Shown here in pieces: positions 17,727-26,500 of a DNA stretch of 64,000 nt. The position numbers and the translations under genes were made by a program. The stretch comes from Halochromatium glycolicum (GTDB taxonomy: Bacteria > Pseudomonadota > Gammaproteobacteria > Chromatiales > Chromatiaceae), in assembly GCF_016584085.1 (NCBI RefSeq), contig NZ_NRSJ01000006.1:119791-183790 (forward strand), written 5' to 3'. Within the stretch, counting starts at the first letter, position 1. Each line of letters starts with the position of its first letter. Under the pieces are notes generated by a model. It was not told where the DNA came from, did no database searches, and saw nothing but the letters and a program-made list of their open reading frames with translations.

Positions 17727-19667
17727 TTGCCCGATCCGCTGTTGTATCCCGTGACCGAGACACCGACCGCGGCGCCCACGGCGACGCCGTATCACCAGCC
17801 GCTTGCGCTCGATGTGCTGCGCGAAGCGATCGGCCGTTTCGACAGCTGTACGACCGCGCCCGAGACCCTGCGCGAGCTCCAGTCGACCTCCCGCTTGCTG
17901 ATCCCGCAGGCGCGCTGCGGCGTCATGCTGCGACAGCGCGATGGCTGCCTCGAGCTCGCCTGCGAGCGAGCCGATCCAACCGAGCCTGCTGCCAAGGCCC
18001 TGTCCACAGACGCCGAGCAGGGAATCGAGTCCGGCTGGGTCGGCCTCGCGATCAAGCAGGGCCTGTACCGAACCGATCGGCAGGGCGAGGTCTGGCTGTT
18101 CATCAAATTGGCCTCACCTCGCTTCGTTCACGGCGTCGCCTTCTGGATCGCATCGAGCATCCCGGAATCGCTTCATCAAGCGCTCGGTGCGCTCGCCGAT
18201 CTCGCGGCCCTGAGACTCGACCGCTTAGCAGAGCCGGGCGCGAGCGTGCTCGCTCCCCAGCCGAATCAGGACGAGCAGCGATTCGCCGCGAACGGATTCC
18301 CTGCAGCTGCCGCCGATCCGCTCACTGGATTGGCACCACGGGCGCAGTTCCTCGAGGCGCTGAAACAGGCGTTCCAGGGGGATTTCATCGGCCACAGCGT
18401 CGGTGTCATGCTGCTTGATATCGACGGATTCCACCGCGTCAATCGTGAGCTGGGCTGCGTCGTCGGCGATCAGGTGCTGCGCAGTCTCGCCCACCGGCTG
18501 GAGACGACCTTGCGCTCGCCCTACGTCCTGCAGGCGCTCGGCAGCGTCTCGAGCGACCTCTGTCTCGCCCGCACCGGCGCCGATGAGCTGGGAGTGGCCA
18601 TCGGCCACCTGCGTGATCCGGATCGGCTGCTGCAAGCGGCCGCCGAGCTCCAACAGCACCTCGCCGAAGGCTTCTATCAAGGGGCTCACCGACTCTACCT
18701 CTCGGTCAGTATCGGCTTGGCCGCGGCCAGACCAAGCGGCGAAGAGGTTGGCGCTGAAACCCTGCTGCGCCGTGCTGATGCAGCACTCAAGCGCGCGAAG
18801 TCGCTGGGCCGCAACCGCGCCATCCTCTACGACCCGGCCTGGGGAGAGTCCGTCTCACCGCATCTGCGCACCGAGTCCCTGCTGCACGAAGCGCTCCAGC
18901 GCAGCCTGTTCCGGCTCCACTTCCAACCGCTCTTCCGCATCGCCGACATGCAGCTCGCCGGCGCTGAGGTGCTGCTACGGCTCAGTACCAGCGATGGAAC
19001 GCCGGTCCCGCCCTCCAGTTTCATCCCGGTTGCCGAGAGCACGGGACAGATCGCGGAGATCAGCGCCTGGGTGCTGCGCCGGCTCTGTCAGCAGATCCGC
19101 GCTTGGGACCATCAGGGACCCAGCTCGCTTCCGTTCGCGCTCAACCTGTCAGCGATCGAGCTCAGCCAGGAGGACCTCGCTCAGCGGTTACACAAGATCC
19201 TGTCCCAGGAAGGGATCGCGCCCTCGCGGGTGCACCTGGAGGTCACCGAGACCGCGATCGCCCGCAACGAGGCCCAGGCGCGCGACAATATCAGCGCGCT
19301 GCGCACGGCGGGCTTCGAGGTCTGGCTCGACGACTTCGGAACCGGCTATTCGTCGCTCAAGCTGGTGAAGGACCTGCCCTTCTCGGGGATCAAGATCGAC
19401 CGGGAGTTCGTGATGGACCTGACCGCGCAGACAAGCACCGCCGTCATCGCCGAGAGCATCATCGCGATGGCCAGCAACCTCGACTTTCAGGTCGTCGCCG
19501 AAGGGATCGAGGAGCCGGAGCAGCTCGAATTCCTGCGCGCTCGGCACTGTGAGATCGGGCAAGGGTTCCACCTCGGACGCCCGGTCTGCGCCAGCGACTT
19601 CGAACGCCTCTACCTGAGCAAGACCCAACCCCAACCCCGACCCGAGCAAGACCCAACGCCGACCTGA
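17727..19667 (+). CDS. GAF-like / degenerate GGDEF / EAL protein
   Basis: A 646-residue protein. The N-terminal 25-170 resembles a GAF-type sensor. A GGDEF domain (about 190-360) has GADEL in place of GGDEF and so is probably inactive as a cyclase. An EAL domain (about 385-630) has EVL at the signature, intact DDFGTGYSS, and KIDREFV. It is likely a c-di-GMP phosphodiesterase or binding protein. The apparent start is TTG at 17727, eight bases after the HDOD stop. A nearer ATG at 17719 is in another frame and soon ends. The start is therefore uncertain. Confidence 0.82.
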   Translation: MPDPLLYPVTETPTAAPTATPYHQPLALDVLREAIGRFDSCTTAPETLRELQSTSRLLIPQARCGVMLRQRDGCLELACERADPTEPAAKALSTDAEQGIESGWVGLAIKQGLYRTDRQGEVWLFIKLASPRFVHGVAFWIASSIPESLHQALGALADLAALRLDRLAEPGASVLAPQPNQDEQRFAANGFPAAAADPLTGLAPRAQFLEALKQAFQGDFIGHSVGVMLLDIDGFHRVNRELGCVVGDQVLRSLAHRLETTLRSPYVLQALGSVSSDLCLARTGADELGVAIGHLRDPDRLLQAAAELQQHLAEGFYQGAHRLYLSVSIGLAAARPSGEEVGAETLLRRADAALKRAKSLGRNRAILYDPAWGESVSPHLRTESLLHEALQRSLFRLHFQPLFRIADMQLAGAEVLLRLSTSDGTPVPPSSFIPVAESTGQIAEISAWVLRRLCQQIRAWDHQGPSSLPFALNLSAIELSQEDLAQRLHKILSQEGIAPSRVHLEVTETAIARNEAQARDNISALRTAGFEVWLDDFGTGYSSLKLVKDLPFSGIKIDREFVMDLTAQTSTAVIAESIIAMASNLDFQVVAEGIEEPEQLEFLRARHCEIGQGFHLGRPVCASDFERLYLSKTQPQPRPEQDPTPT

Positions 19668-20091
19668 ATGGCACCGCCGATCGGCGCCCGAGCGATCGCA
19701 GCGCGCTCAGGACGTCAACCATGGGGCCCCTGTTCTGTGATCCGCTCCACATTCCGAGCGCGGGCCGCCGGACCGCTCGGCCAGCATCCGCTACACTTTT
19801 AGCCGATCAGGCGAACTCTTTGCAGCCGACCGAACGACCCTGACCCGACCGTCGTGTGCGGTTTCCGGACCAACCGAAGGGCCTCGTGCAAACGGCCCAT
19901 GACTAGGCTTGCGCCCGCAACGCTCCACCTCGTCAGGCTCGACACGCCGAGGCTCGGCCGCGGTCGCGCGAATCGCACTCGAGCCGCAGGCTACGCTTGC
20001 TCGGCGCGACGTCTCGCCGCTCGCGGGCGGATTCACGGCGCCGGGTCGCTTCGGGACAGCATCCGATCTGCCAACATATCCGGGTACTCAC
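19668..20091. other. Gap between the GGDEF-EAL gene and the OmpR-type regulator
   Basis: 424 bases with no credible gene. It contains GGATTCACGGCG near 20031-20042, matching only the GTGAATCC part of the nif-spacer structured repeats, without their paired arms. A degenerate AACTCTTTGCAGCC (19814-19827) resembles part of the box found upstream of three downstream genes but lacks the -10 element. I see no clear promoter. Confidence 0.5.
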
Positions 20092-20817
20092 GTGAGCAAT
20101 GACGAAGGCGCAACCATCATCGTCGTCGAGGATGACACGCGCATGGGGCTCGCGCTCCAGCGCAACCTGAAACGGGCCGGCTATCAGGTCGTGCATGTCG
20201 ACAGCGGCCAGGCGCTGCGCCACGCCTATCGCCGCACCCAGGCGCAGCTCGTGCTGCTGGACCTCAACCTCGGCGCCGAGGACGGGATCGACCTCGCGCG
20301 CGAGCTGATCGCGACCACCTCCGCCGCGGTGATCATCATCACCGGTCGTCAAGAGCTCCAGGATCGGATCGACGGGCTCGACGCCGGTGCCGACGACTAC
20401 ATCGTCAAGCCCTTCGTGATCGACGAGGTCCTCGCCCGCATCCGCGCGGTGCTGCGTCGGCGCGCGATCGAGAGCGACCCGGCCGAGACCATCGTGCTCG
20501 GTCCATTCCAGCTCGACACGATCAACCAGACCCTCGATCGCAACGGCGGTCAGGACGCCTGCTTGACGCTGACGGGCACCGAGACCCGCATACTCGGTAT
20601 CCTGCTTCGCCAATACGGCCGCGCCATCAGTCGGGATCGGCTCAGCAGCCGCGGCGCCGTCGACGCATCGGACCGCAGCATCGATGTCCACATCGGCAAT
20701 ATCCGCCGCAAGCTGCGTGAAGCAGCGATGGACGAGCTCGTGATCACGCCCGTACGGGGCTTTGGCTACCGCTTACGCTACGAGCCGCTGGAGCCCGACG
20801 CCGACCACGACGATTAG
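20092..20817 (+). CDS. OmpR/PhoB-family response regulator
   Basis: A 241-residue DNA-binding regulator. The receiver (residues 7-120) has the acidic pair in VVEDDTR, phospho-acceptor Asp57 in LLDLNLG, and a conserved Lys in VKPF. The winged-helix effector domain (about 140-230) has SIDVHIGNIRRKLR and the closing RGFGYRL. The start is GTG at 20092; longer in-frame forms lack receiver-like sequence. There is no adjacent simple sensor kinase, but two LOV kinases lie downstream. It is the best candidate to bind the TTAACAA-N3-TTTAC box found upstream of three nearby genes; that link is inference. Confidence 0.88.
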   Translation: MSNDEGATIIVVEDDTRMGLALQRNLKRAGYQVVHVDSGQALRHAYRRTQAQLVLLDLNLGAEDGIDLARELIATTSAAVIIITGRQELQDRIDGLDAGADDYIVKPFVIDEVLARIRAVLRRRAIESDPAETIVLGPFQLDTINQTLDRNGGQDACLTLTGTETRILGILLRQYGRAISRDRLSSRGAVDASDRSIDVHIGNIRRKLREAAMDELVITPVRGFGYRLRYEPLEPDADHDD

Positions 20818-20947
20818 ACCACCTCCGCGCGCCAGCAGAACGGATTCCCGCCTCCGGCGCCACCTTCCGCAGCGGCTTCAGGGAGCAAGCGCAATCTGTG
20901 ACCCACTCGACGTTTTAACGAGCCGCCCCCTTCAGCGCACCCCGTCC

Positions 20948-20992
20948 TTAACAAGTCTTTACCAAGGACGCTGGTCTACAGGTGTAGCCTAC
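20948..20992 (+). promoter_or_regulatory. Shared activator box and promoter, site A (MCP gene)
   Basis: TTAACAAGTCTTTACCAA (20948-20965) holds two half-sites, TTAAC and TTTAC, one helical turn apart. A TAGCCTAC -10-like element follows at 20985-20992, 37 bases from the start of the box. Two other sites (29252 and 30756) share box and spacing. The layout resembles promoters where an OmpR/PhoB-type regulator replaces the -35 element. The rest of the 338-base gap (20818-21155) shows nothing else definite. Confidence 0.7.
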
Positions 20993-21155
20993 ATCATGCG
21001 CGGCTTAGCCGTCGGACCCGCCTGCTGAGATTTTCGCCCATGATGCGTTGACATTTCGCAAAGGGGGTCAAGAGGCAACGACCAAGCGTCGTTACACCCA
21101 CCATCTGTCTTGCTCTTGCAACTGGCAATCCTATTGATCATAGGGTCCCACCATC

Positions 21156-23438
21156 ATGGTCTCAGAAATGAAAATGAAAACCCGGCTCATCCTCGCCTTC
21201 GGCGTCATGATCCTATTCATCATAGCAGTCGGTGCCGTCGGCATCCTCAACGTCAATAGCCTGAAGAACAGCGTCGACGACATCGCGAACGATAAGTTTC
21301 CAAAGACCGTTTGGGCCAATAATCTCGTCGATGCGACCAACGCGATCTCGATGGCGATGAGCAACGCTGTCTTGTTCGAAGACCCGAGGCAAAGACTGCA
21401 ACAGCTCGACGCGATTGAAGCAGAAAAGCGCAAGGCATCGAGCAATATGCAACGCCTCGAGGCATTGACTACGACCGAAGAGGGGAACGAGAAGCTCGAT
21501 GCGCTAGCTGCGTCCAGGGATGAAAAGCTGCGTTACTACGAGCGCTTCATCGAGCTGGTTCGCGCGAACGAGATCGAGCAGGCTGAGGCGCTGCTGGTCG
21601 GTGAGATTCAGCAACTGCAGAGCGAATACCTCTCCAATACCGCCGCGCTGATCGAGCATGAGGAAGAGCTGATGAATCAGGCCGGCGCAGAGGCGCGTCA
21701 GCGCGCGACCATCACAACGACGATGATCGCCGTGGTCGCTGTCCTGGCACTCGTTGTCGCGATCCTGATCGCATTCGGGATCACCCGTAAGCTGATCCGG
21801 CAGCTCGGCGGCGAGCCGGCCTATGCGGCGGACCGGGTCAATGAGATTGCGGCCGGGCACCTCGATACGCCGATCGCGCTGCGCGACGGCGATGAGGCGA
21901 GCCTGCTGGCATCGTTGAAGGGTCTGCAGAATGTCCTCGATGCCTTCATCTCAGACCTGTTGACGCTGACCAAGCGGCATCAGGAAGGCTGGATCAACGA
22001 GACCATCGAGACCTCGCGCTACCCGGGTGCCTACGGCGAGATCGGCGAGAAGGTCAACCAGCTCCTTCGCGGCCATATCGACACCAAGACCCAAATGGTC
22101 GGCGTGATCACCGATTACTCACGCGGGAACTTCGCTCCCGATATGCCCCAGCTCCCCGGTGACGAGGCCAAGGTCACCGAGGCGATCGGCGCGGTCAAGC
22201 AGGGGCTGGTCAATGTCAGCCAGGAGATCAAGACCGTTGCGAGCGCGGGCTCACAGGGCAATTTCTCTGAGCGCGGCCGGGCCGATGATTACGACTTCAT
22301 GTTCCGCGAGATGCTCAATGACCTGAATCAGCTGATGGAGAACTGCGAGGTCGGCTTCGTCGATGTGATGCGGGTCTCCAAGGCCATCGCCGAAGGCGAT
22401 CTCACCCAGACGATCACCAAGGACTACCCGGGCGTCTTTGGCGAGACCAAGATGACGATCAATGAGACGGTGGCACGGCTGCGGGAGCTGGTCGGACAGA
22501 TCCAACGCTCCGCCGAGTCGATCATGACCGCCTCGAAGGAGATCGCGTCGGGCAATGAAGACCTCTCCTCCAGGACCGAGCAACAGGCCGCGAACCTGCA
22601 GGAGACGGCCGCGAGCATGGAAGAGCTGACCACGACGGTCAAACAGAACGCCCAAAACGCCGACCAGGCGAATCAGGTCTCAACGATGGCCTCGGAGGCC
22701 GCGGACAAGGGCGGCGAGGTCATGCGCCAGTCGGTGGCGACGATGCAGGCGATCTCGGACGTCTCCGAGAAGATGTCCGACATCATCACCGTGATCGATG
22801 GCATCGCCTTCCAGACCAACATCCTGGCGCTGAATGCATCGGTCGAGGCCGCTCGGGCCGGCGAGCAGGGCCGCGGTTTCGCGGTGGTCGCCACCGAGGT
22901 CCGCAACCTCGCGCAGCGCACCGCCGAGGCCGCAAAGGAGATCACCAGCCTGATCACCGATGCCGGCGAGAAGGTCGACTCGGGTACCCGCTCGGTCGGG
23001 GACGCCGGCACCCGGATGGACGAGATCGTGACCTCGATCACCCGGGTGACCGACCTGATGAACGAGATCTCGGCCGCCAGCAAGGAGCAGTCAGCCGGTA
23101 TCGAGCAGGTCAATCAGGCGACCACCGAGATGGAGACGGTCGCACAGCAGAATGCGGCGCTGGTCGAGGAGGCGGCGGCCGCCGCCGCCTCGTTGGATGA
23201 GCAGGCACAGCGCCTCGTCACGGCGGTCTCGGCCTTCAAGCTCGATCAGGGCGCGTCCGCGGATCGGTCCGCCGAGGGCCAAAGAGGCCGGGCAAGCTCC
23301 AGCACGTCCAGGCCGGAAGCAGCCCAGCAGAACGCGAAGCCCGGCACCAACATCCGCCCGATCCGAACAGAGTCACATCGCCATGCCGTTCAGGTCTCGA
23401 CGCCCGAGGGCGCAACGGCCGAATGGGTGGAGTTCTGA
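21156..23438 (+). CDS. Methyl-accepting chemotaxis protein with CheR/CheB tether
   Basis: A 760-residue membrane receptor. A first membrane helix (about 9-30) precedes a periplasmic four-helix-bundle sensor (31-190), and a second helix covers about 192-215. HAMP and repeated HAMP-like segments run to about 460. The signalling hairpin follows, with [20 protein letters not shown] near its tip and Gln/Glu-rich methylation helices. A flexible linker of roughly 50 residues ends in EWVEF, which fits the xWxxF pentapeptide that tethers CheR and CheB. A cheB gene lies 7.4 kb downstream. Promoter site A lies 165 bases upstream. Confidence 0.9.
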   Translation: MVSEMKMKTRLILAFGVMILFIIAVGAVGILNVNSLKNSVDDIANDKFPKTVWANNLVDATNAISMAMSNAVLFEDPRQRLQQLDAIEAEKRKASSNMQRLEALTTTEEGNEKLDALAASRDEKLRYYERFIELVRANEIEQAEALLVGEIQQLQSEYLSNTAALIEHEEELMNQAGAEARQRATITTTMIAVVAVLALVVAILIAFGITRKLIRQLGGEPAYAADRVNEIAAGHLDTPIALRDGDEASLLASLKGLQNVLDAFISDLLTLTKRHQEGWINETIETSRYPGAYGEIGEKVNQLLRGHIDTKTQMVGVITDYSRGNFAPDMPQLPGDEAKVTEAIGAVKQGLVNVSQEIKTVASAGSQGNFSERGRADDYDFMFREMLNDLNQLMENCEVGFVDVMRVSKAIAEGDLTQTITKDYPGVFGETKMTINETVARLRELVGQIQRSAESIMTASKEIASGNEDLSSRTEQQAANLQETAASMEELTTTVKQNAQNADQANQVSTMASEAADKGGEVMRQSVATMQAISDVSEKMSDIITVIDGIAFQTNILALNASVEAARAGEQGRGFAVVATEVRNLAQRTAEAAKEITSLITDAGEKVDSGTRSVGDAGTRMDEIVTSITRVTDLMNEISAASKEQSAGIEQVNQATTEMETVAQQNAALVEEAAAAAASLDEQAQRLVTAVSAFKLDQGASADRSAEGQRGRASSSTSRPEAAQQNAKPGTNIRPIRTESHRHAVQVSTPEGATAEWVEF

Positions 23439-23527
23439 TCACGCATCGCTGAACCGCGACGCGAACGCGACCGAGGAGCCCTGCCGCGCCCGCCTGGGCG
23501 CGGCGCGCGCTCCGTGACGAGGCCATC

Positions 23528-26500
23528 TTGCATCAACTGAGCCAACCTGACGACATCCCCTCCGGCATAGCCCCCCTCCAGTCCCAACTGCGCAGCCCGC
23601 GCCAGCGCCTCCTCCTGCTGCTGGTGCTCGCATCACTGGCCGTTCTCGGTTATACGGTCGAGATCCCGCTGCTGTTCGGCGTCAACATCGTGCTCGGCTC
23701 CATCGCGGCCTTGTTGGCGCTGATGTGGCTAGGGCCGATGACGGGGCTCGGCATCGCCGCAATCGGCAGCAGCGCGACCTGGCTGTTCTGGGGCCAACCG
23801 GAGGCGATCCTCCCCTTCGTCGCCGAGCTCGCCGTCATCGGCTGGCTGCGTCATCGCGCCCGGCGCCGAGACCCACGCCCGCCGCCGCTCGCCGTGCTTG
23901 CCGCGCTCTACTGGTTGGTGATCGGCATTCCACTGGTCTTGGTCATCAACGGGTTCGTCCTCGGATTGGACTGGCCCGCGGCCTGGCTGCTCTCGATCAA
24001 GCACGCGCTCAACGGCATCCTCAATGCGGCGATCGCCGGGCTGATCACGCTCACCGTCGCCGGCCTCCGCCACGGTCGCCACAACATCACCTTCGGCCGC
24101 ATCCTCTTCAATGTGCTGGTGCTGGCCCTGTTGGTCCCCACGCTGCTGTTCGCCGGTTGGCAGGACAGGATCATCAAGCAGCAACTGGAGACCGAGTACG
24201 CGCTGCGCGCCAAACTGGCCGGGACCAGCCTGATCCAAGCGCTCGCCGAGCGCATCCGCACCGACGGCATCGGCGAGGCCGAGCGCGAGAGGGCCCTGAC
24301 CGGCCTCGACCAGACCCTGCGCGCGCAGCTCCCGGCGAACTGGGCACCGAGGCTCAGGCTCACCGCGCCGACCGGCTCCGAGGCAGAAGGCATCGGCTCG
24401 CGCCTCACCCGGACCACCGAGGTCGACGGGCTCTTCGTCACCCGTCCAGCGCAACCAGGACCCGCCCCACTGCGTTCCTGGCGCCAGGCCGTCTACCAGA
24501 TCCGGCTGCCTCTGCCCTCATTGCCGAATGGAGAGCAAACGCTGACGCTCTCGTTCAGCGCCGACCCGCTGATCGACGAGCTCCGACGTCATACGCTGGT
24601 CGTGCTAGCGGTCTTGCTTGGCCTGACCCTGCTCGGCCTCGCGATCGCGGCCCAGCTCAGCAGCTGGCTGACGAAACCGATCCGTCAGCTGGTCCAGGCA
24701 ACCCAGCAGCTGCCGACCGCGATCGCCGGCTCGCATATCCCGCCTCGGCTGCCGCCGATGTCGGTGCGCGAGACCGATGAGCTCGCCAAGAACATGACCG
24801 GCATGGCGGAGTCGCTGTGCGCGAGCTTCGAGCAGCTCGAACAGGAGAAGCGCCGTCAGGGCCAGCAGCAGGCGATCGCCGAGCTGCAGGCCAGATTGCT
24901 CTCAGTGCTCATCGCGCAAGAGACCGATGAAGCAGCCTTCGCCGATGCCCTCTGCGACGAGGTCAAGGACCTGCTGCCCGGCTACGGCTGCCTGCTGGTC
25001 AGACAGACCGCGAACGAAGGGCTCAAGCCGCTCGGAGCAGCCGCTCGCCAGGCCGAGCAGGCCGACCAGGCCGACCAGGCCCGGATCAGCCTACTGTCGT
25101 TGCTGGAGCAGCCTGGATTGGTCCAGTCCTGTCGCGAGGCACTGAGGAACGGGGCGCTCCAACCGCTCACCCTGGATGCAGCGGACTTGGGAACGCCCGG
25201 CAGCGCCGGCAGGACCCCGGGATTCGGGCTTGTGCTGCCGATCGCCAATGATACCGCCGTGCTCATTGCCGTCGAGCAGCACCCAGGCGCCGATGGCGAG
25301 CCGGACAGGGCCTTCGCCCGCCAGGCGTTGGAGGCCGCCGCAGGGCTCGCCGGCGTCGCCTTCGAAGCGCTGCAGCTGCGCCACCGGCATCAGGTACTGA
25401 TCGAGGCGCTCTCGCAAGCGCAAACCGGCGTCGTCATCACCGAGCGCACCGACGGCGGCGACGATCTGATCAGCTATGTCAACAGCGGCTTCACGGCCAT
25501 GACCGGTTATCAGCCGGACGAGGCCATCGGCCGCAATTGTCGGTTCCTGCAGGCCGAGGATCGGTTCCAGGAGGCGCGCGTGGAGCTCGGGACCGCGACC
25601 CAGCAGGGCGATGCCTGCAGCGTCATCCTGCGCAACTATCGCAAGGATGGCAGCCTGTTCTGGAACTCGCTGCACATCTCGCCGATGCGTGACCGCAACG
25701 GCGAGCTCACCCACTACATCGCCGTCCAGCAGGACATCACCGAGGCGATCGAGACCCTGGAGCAGCTCCGCGTCAGCGAGGCCCAACTGCGCGATGCCGA
25801 GGCCCGCTATCGGCTGATGATCGAGAATGTCGGCGACCTGATCGTCCGGATGGATACCGACGGCCGCTTCGAGTTCGTCAGCCCCTCCTATTGCCAGACC
25901 TTCGGCAAGACCGAGGACGAGCTGCTCGGTAGCGCCTTCATGCCTCAGGTGCACCCGGACGACCGCGCCGCGACGGCAGCGGCCATGGAGGCCCTGCGCT
26001 CGCCCCCGTATCGCTGCACCATCGAGCAGCGCGCCCAGACCATCCACGGCTGGCGCTGGTTCCAGTGGTCGAATACTGCCGTGCTGGACGACTGCGCCGA
26101 GATCGTCGGCGTGATCGGTGTCGGCCGCGATATCACCGAGCGCAAACAGGCCGAGCTCGCGCTGGCCGAGCGCGAGGTCATGGTCAGCGAACTGCTCGCG
26201 TTGGCCACGGGCTTCGTCCGGGTCTCCGACGAGACCCTGGATGCGACCATCGATCAGGCCCTCGCCCGCGTCGGCCAGTTCGTCCACGCCGACCGCGCCT
26301 ACCTGTTCCGCCTCGACCCCGAGGCGGTCACGGTGACCAACAGCCATGAATGGACCGCCGAGGGCATCGACCCGATGTTGGAGCGAAACCTCGAGGTCCC
26401 AGTCGCCGATCTCCCGATGATGATGAAGGCGCTCGCCGCTGGCGAGCCGCTCTCGATCGAGCAGGTCGCCGAGCTCGACGACGACTGGGCCACAGAGCGT

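Noticed and set aside
19809..19827. AACTCTTTGCAGCC as an autoregulatory copy of the shared activator box
   Set aside because: The first half-site is missing and there is no TAGNCTAY element at 37-38 bases.
20031..20042. GGATTCACGGCG as a possible fourth copy of the structured nif-spacer repeat
   Set aside because: Only about 11 bases match the core, and no complementary arms or inner stem were found around it.
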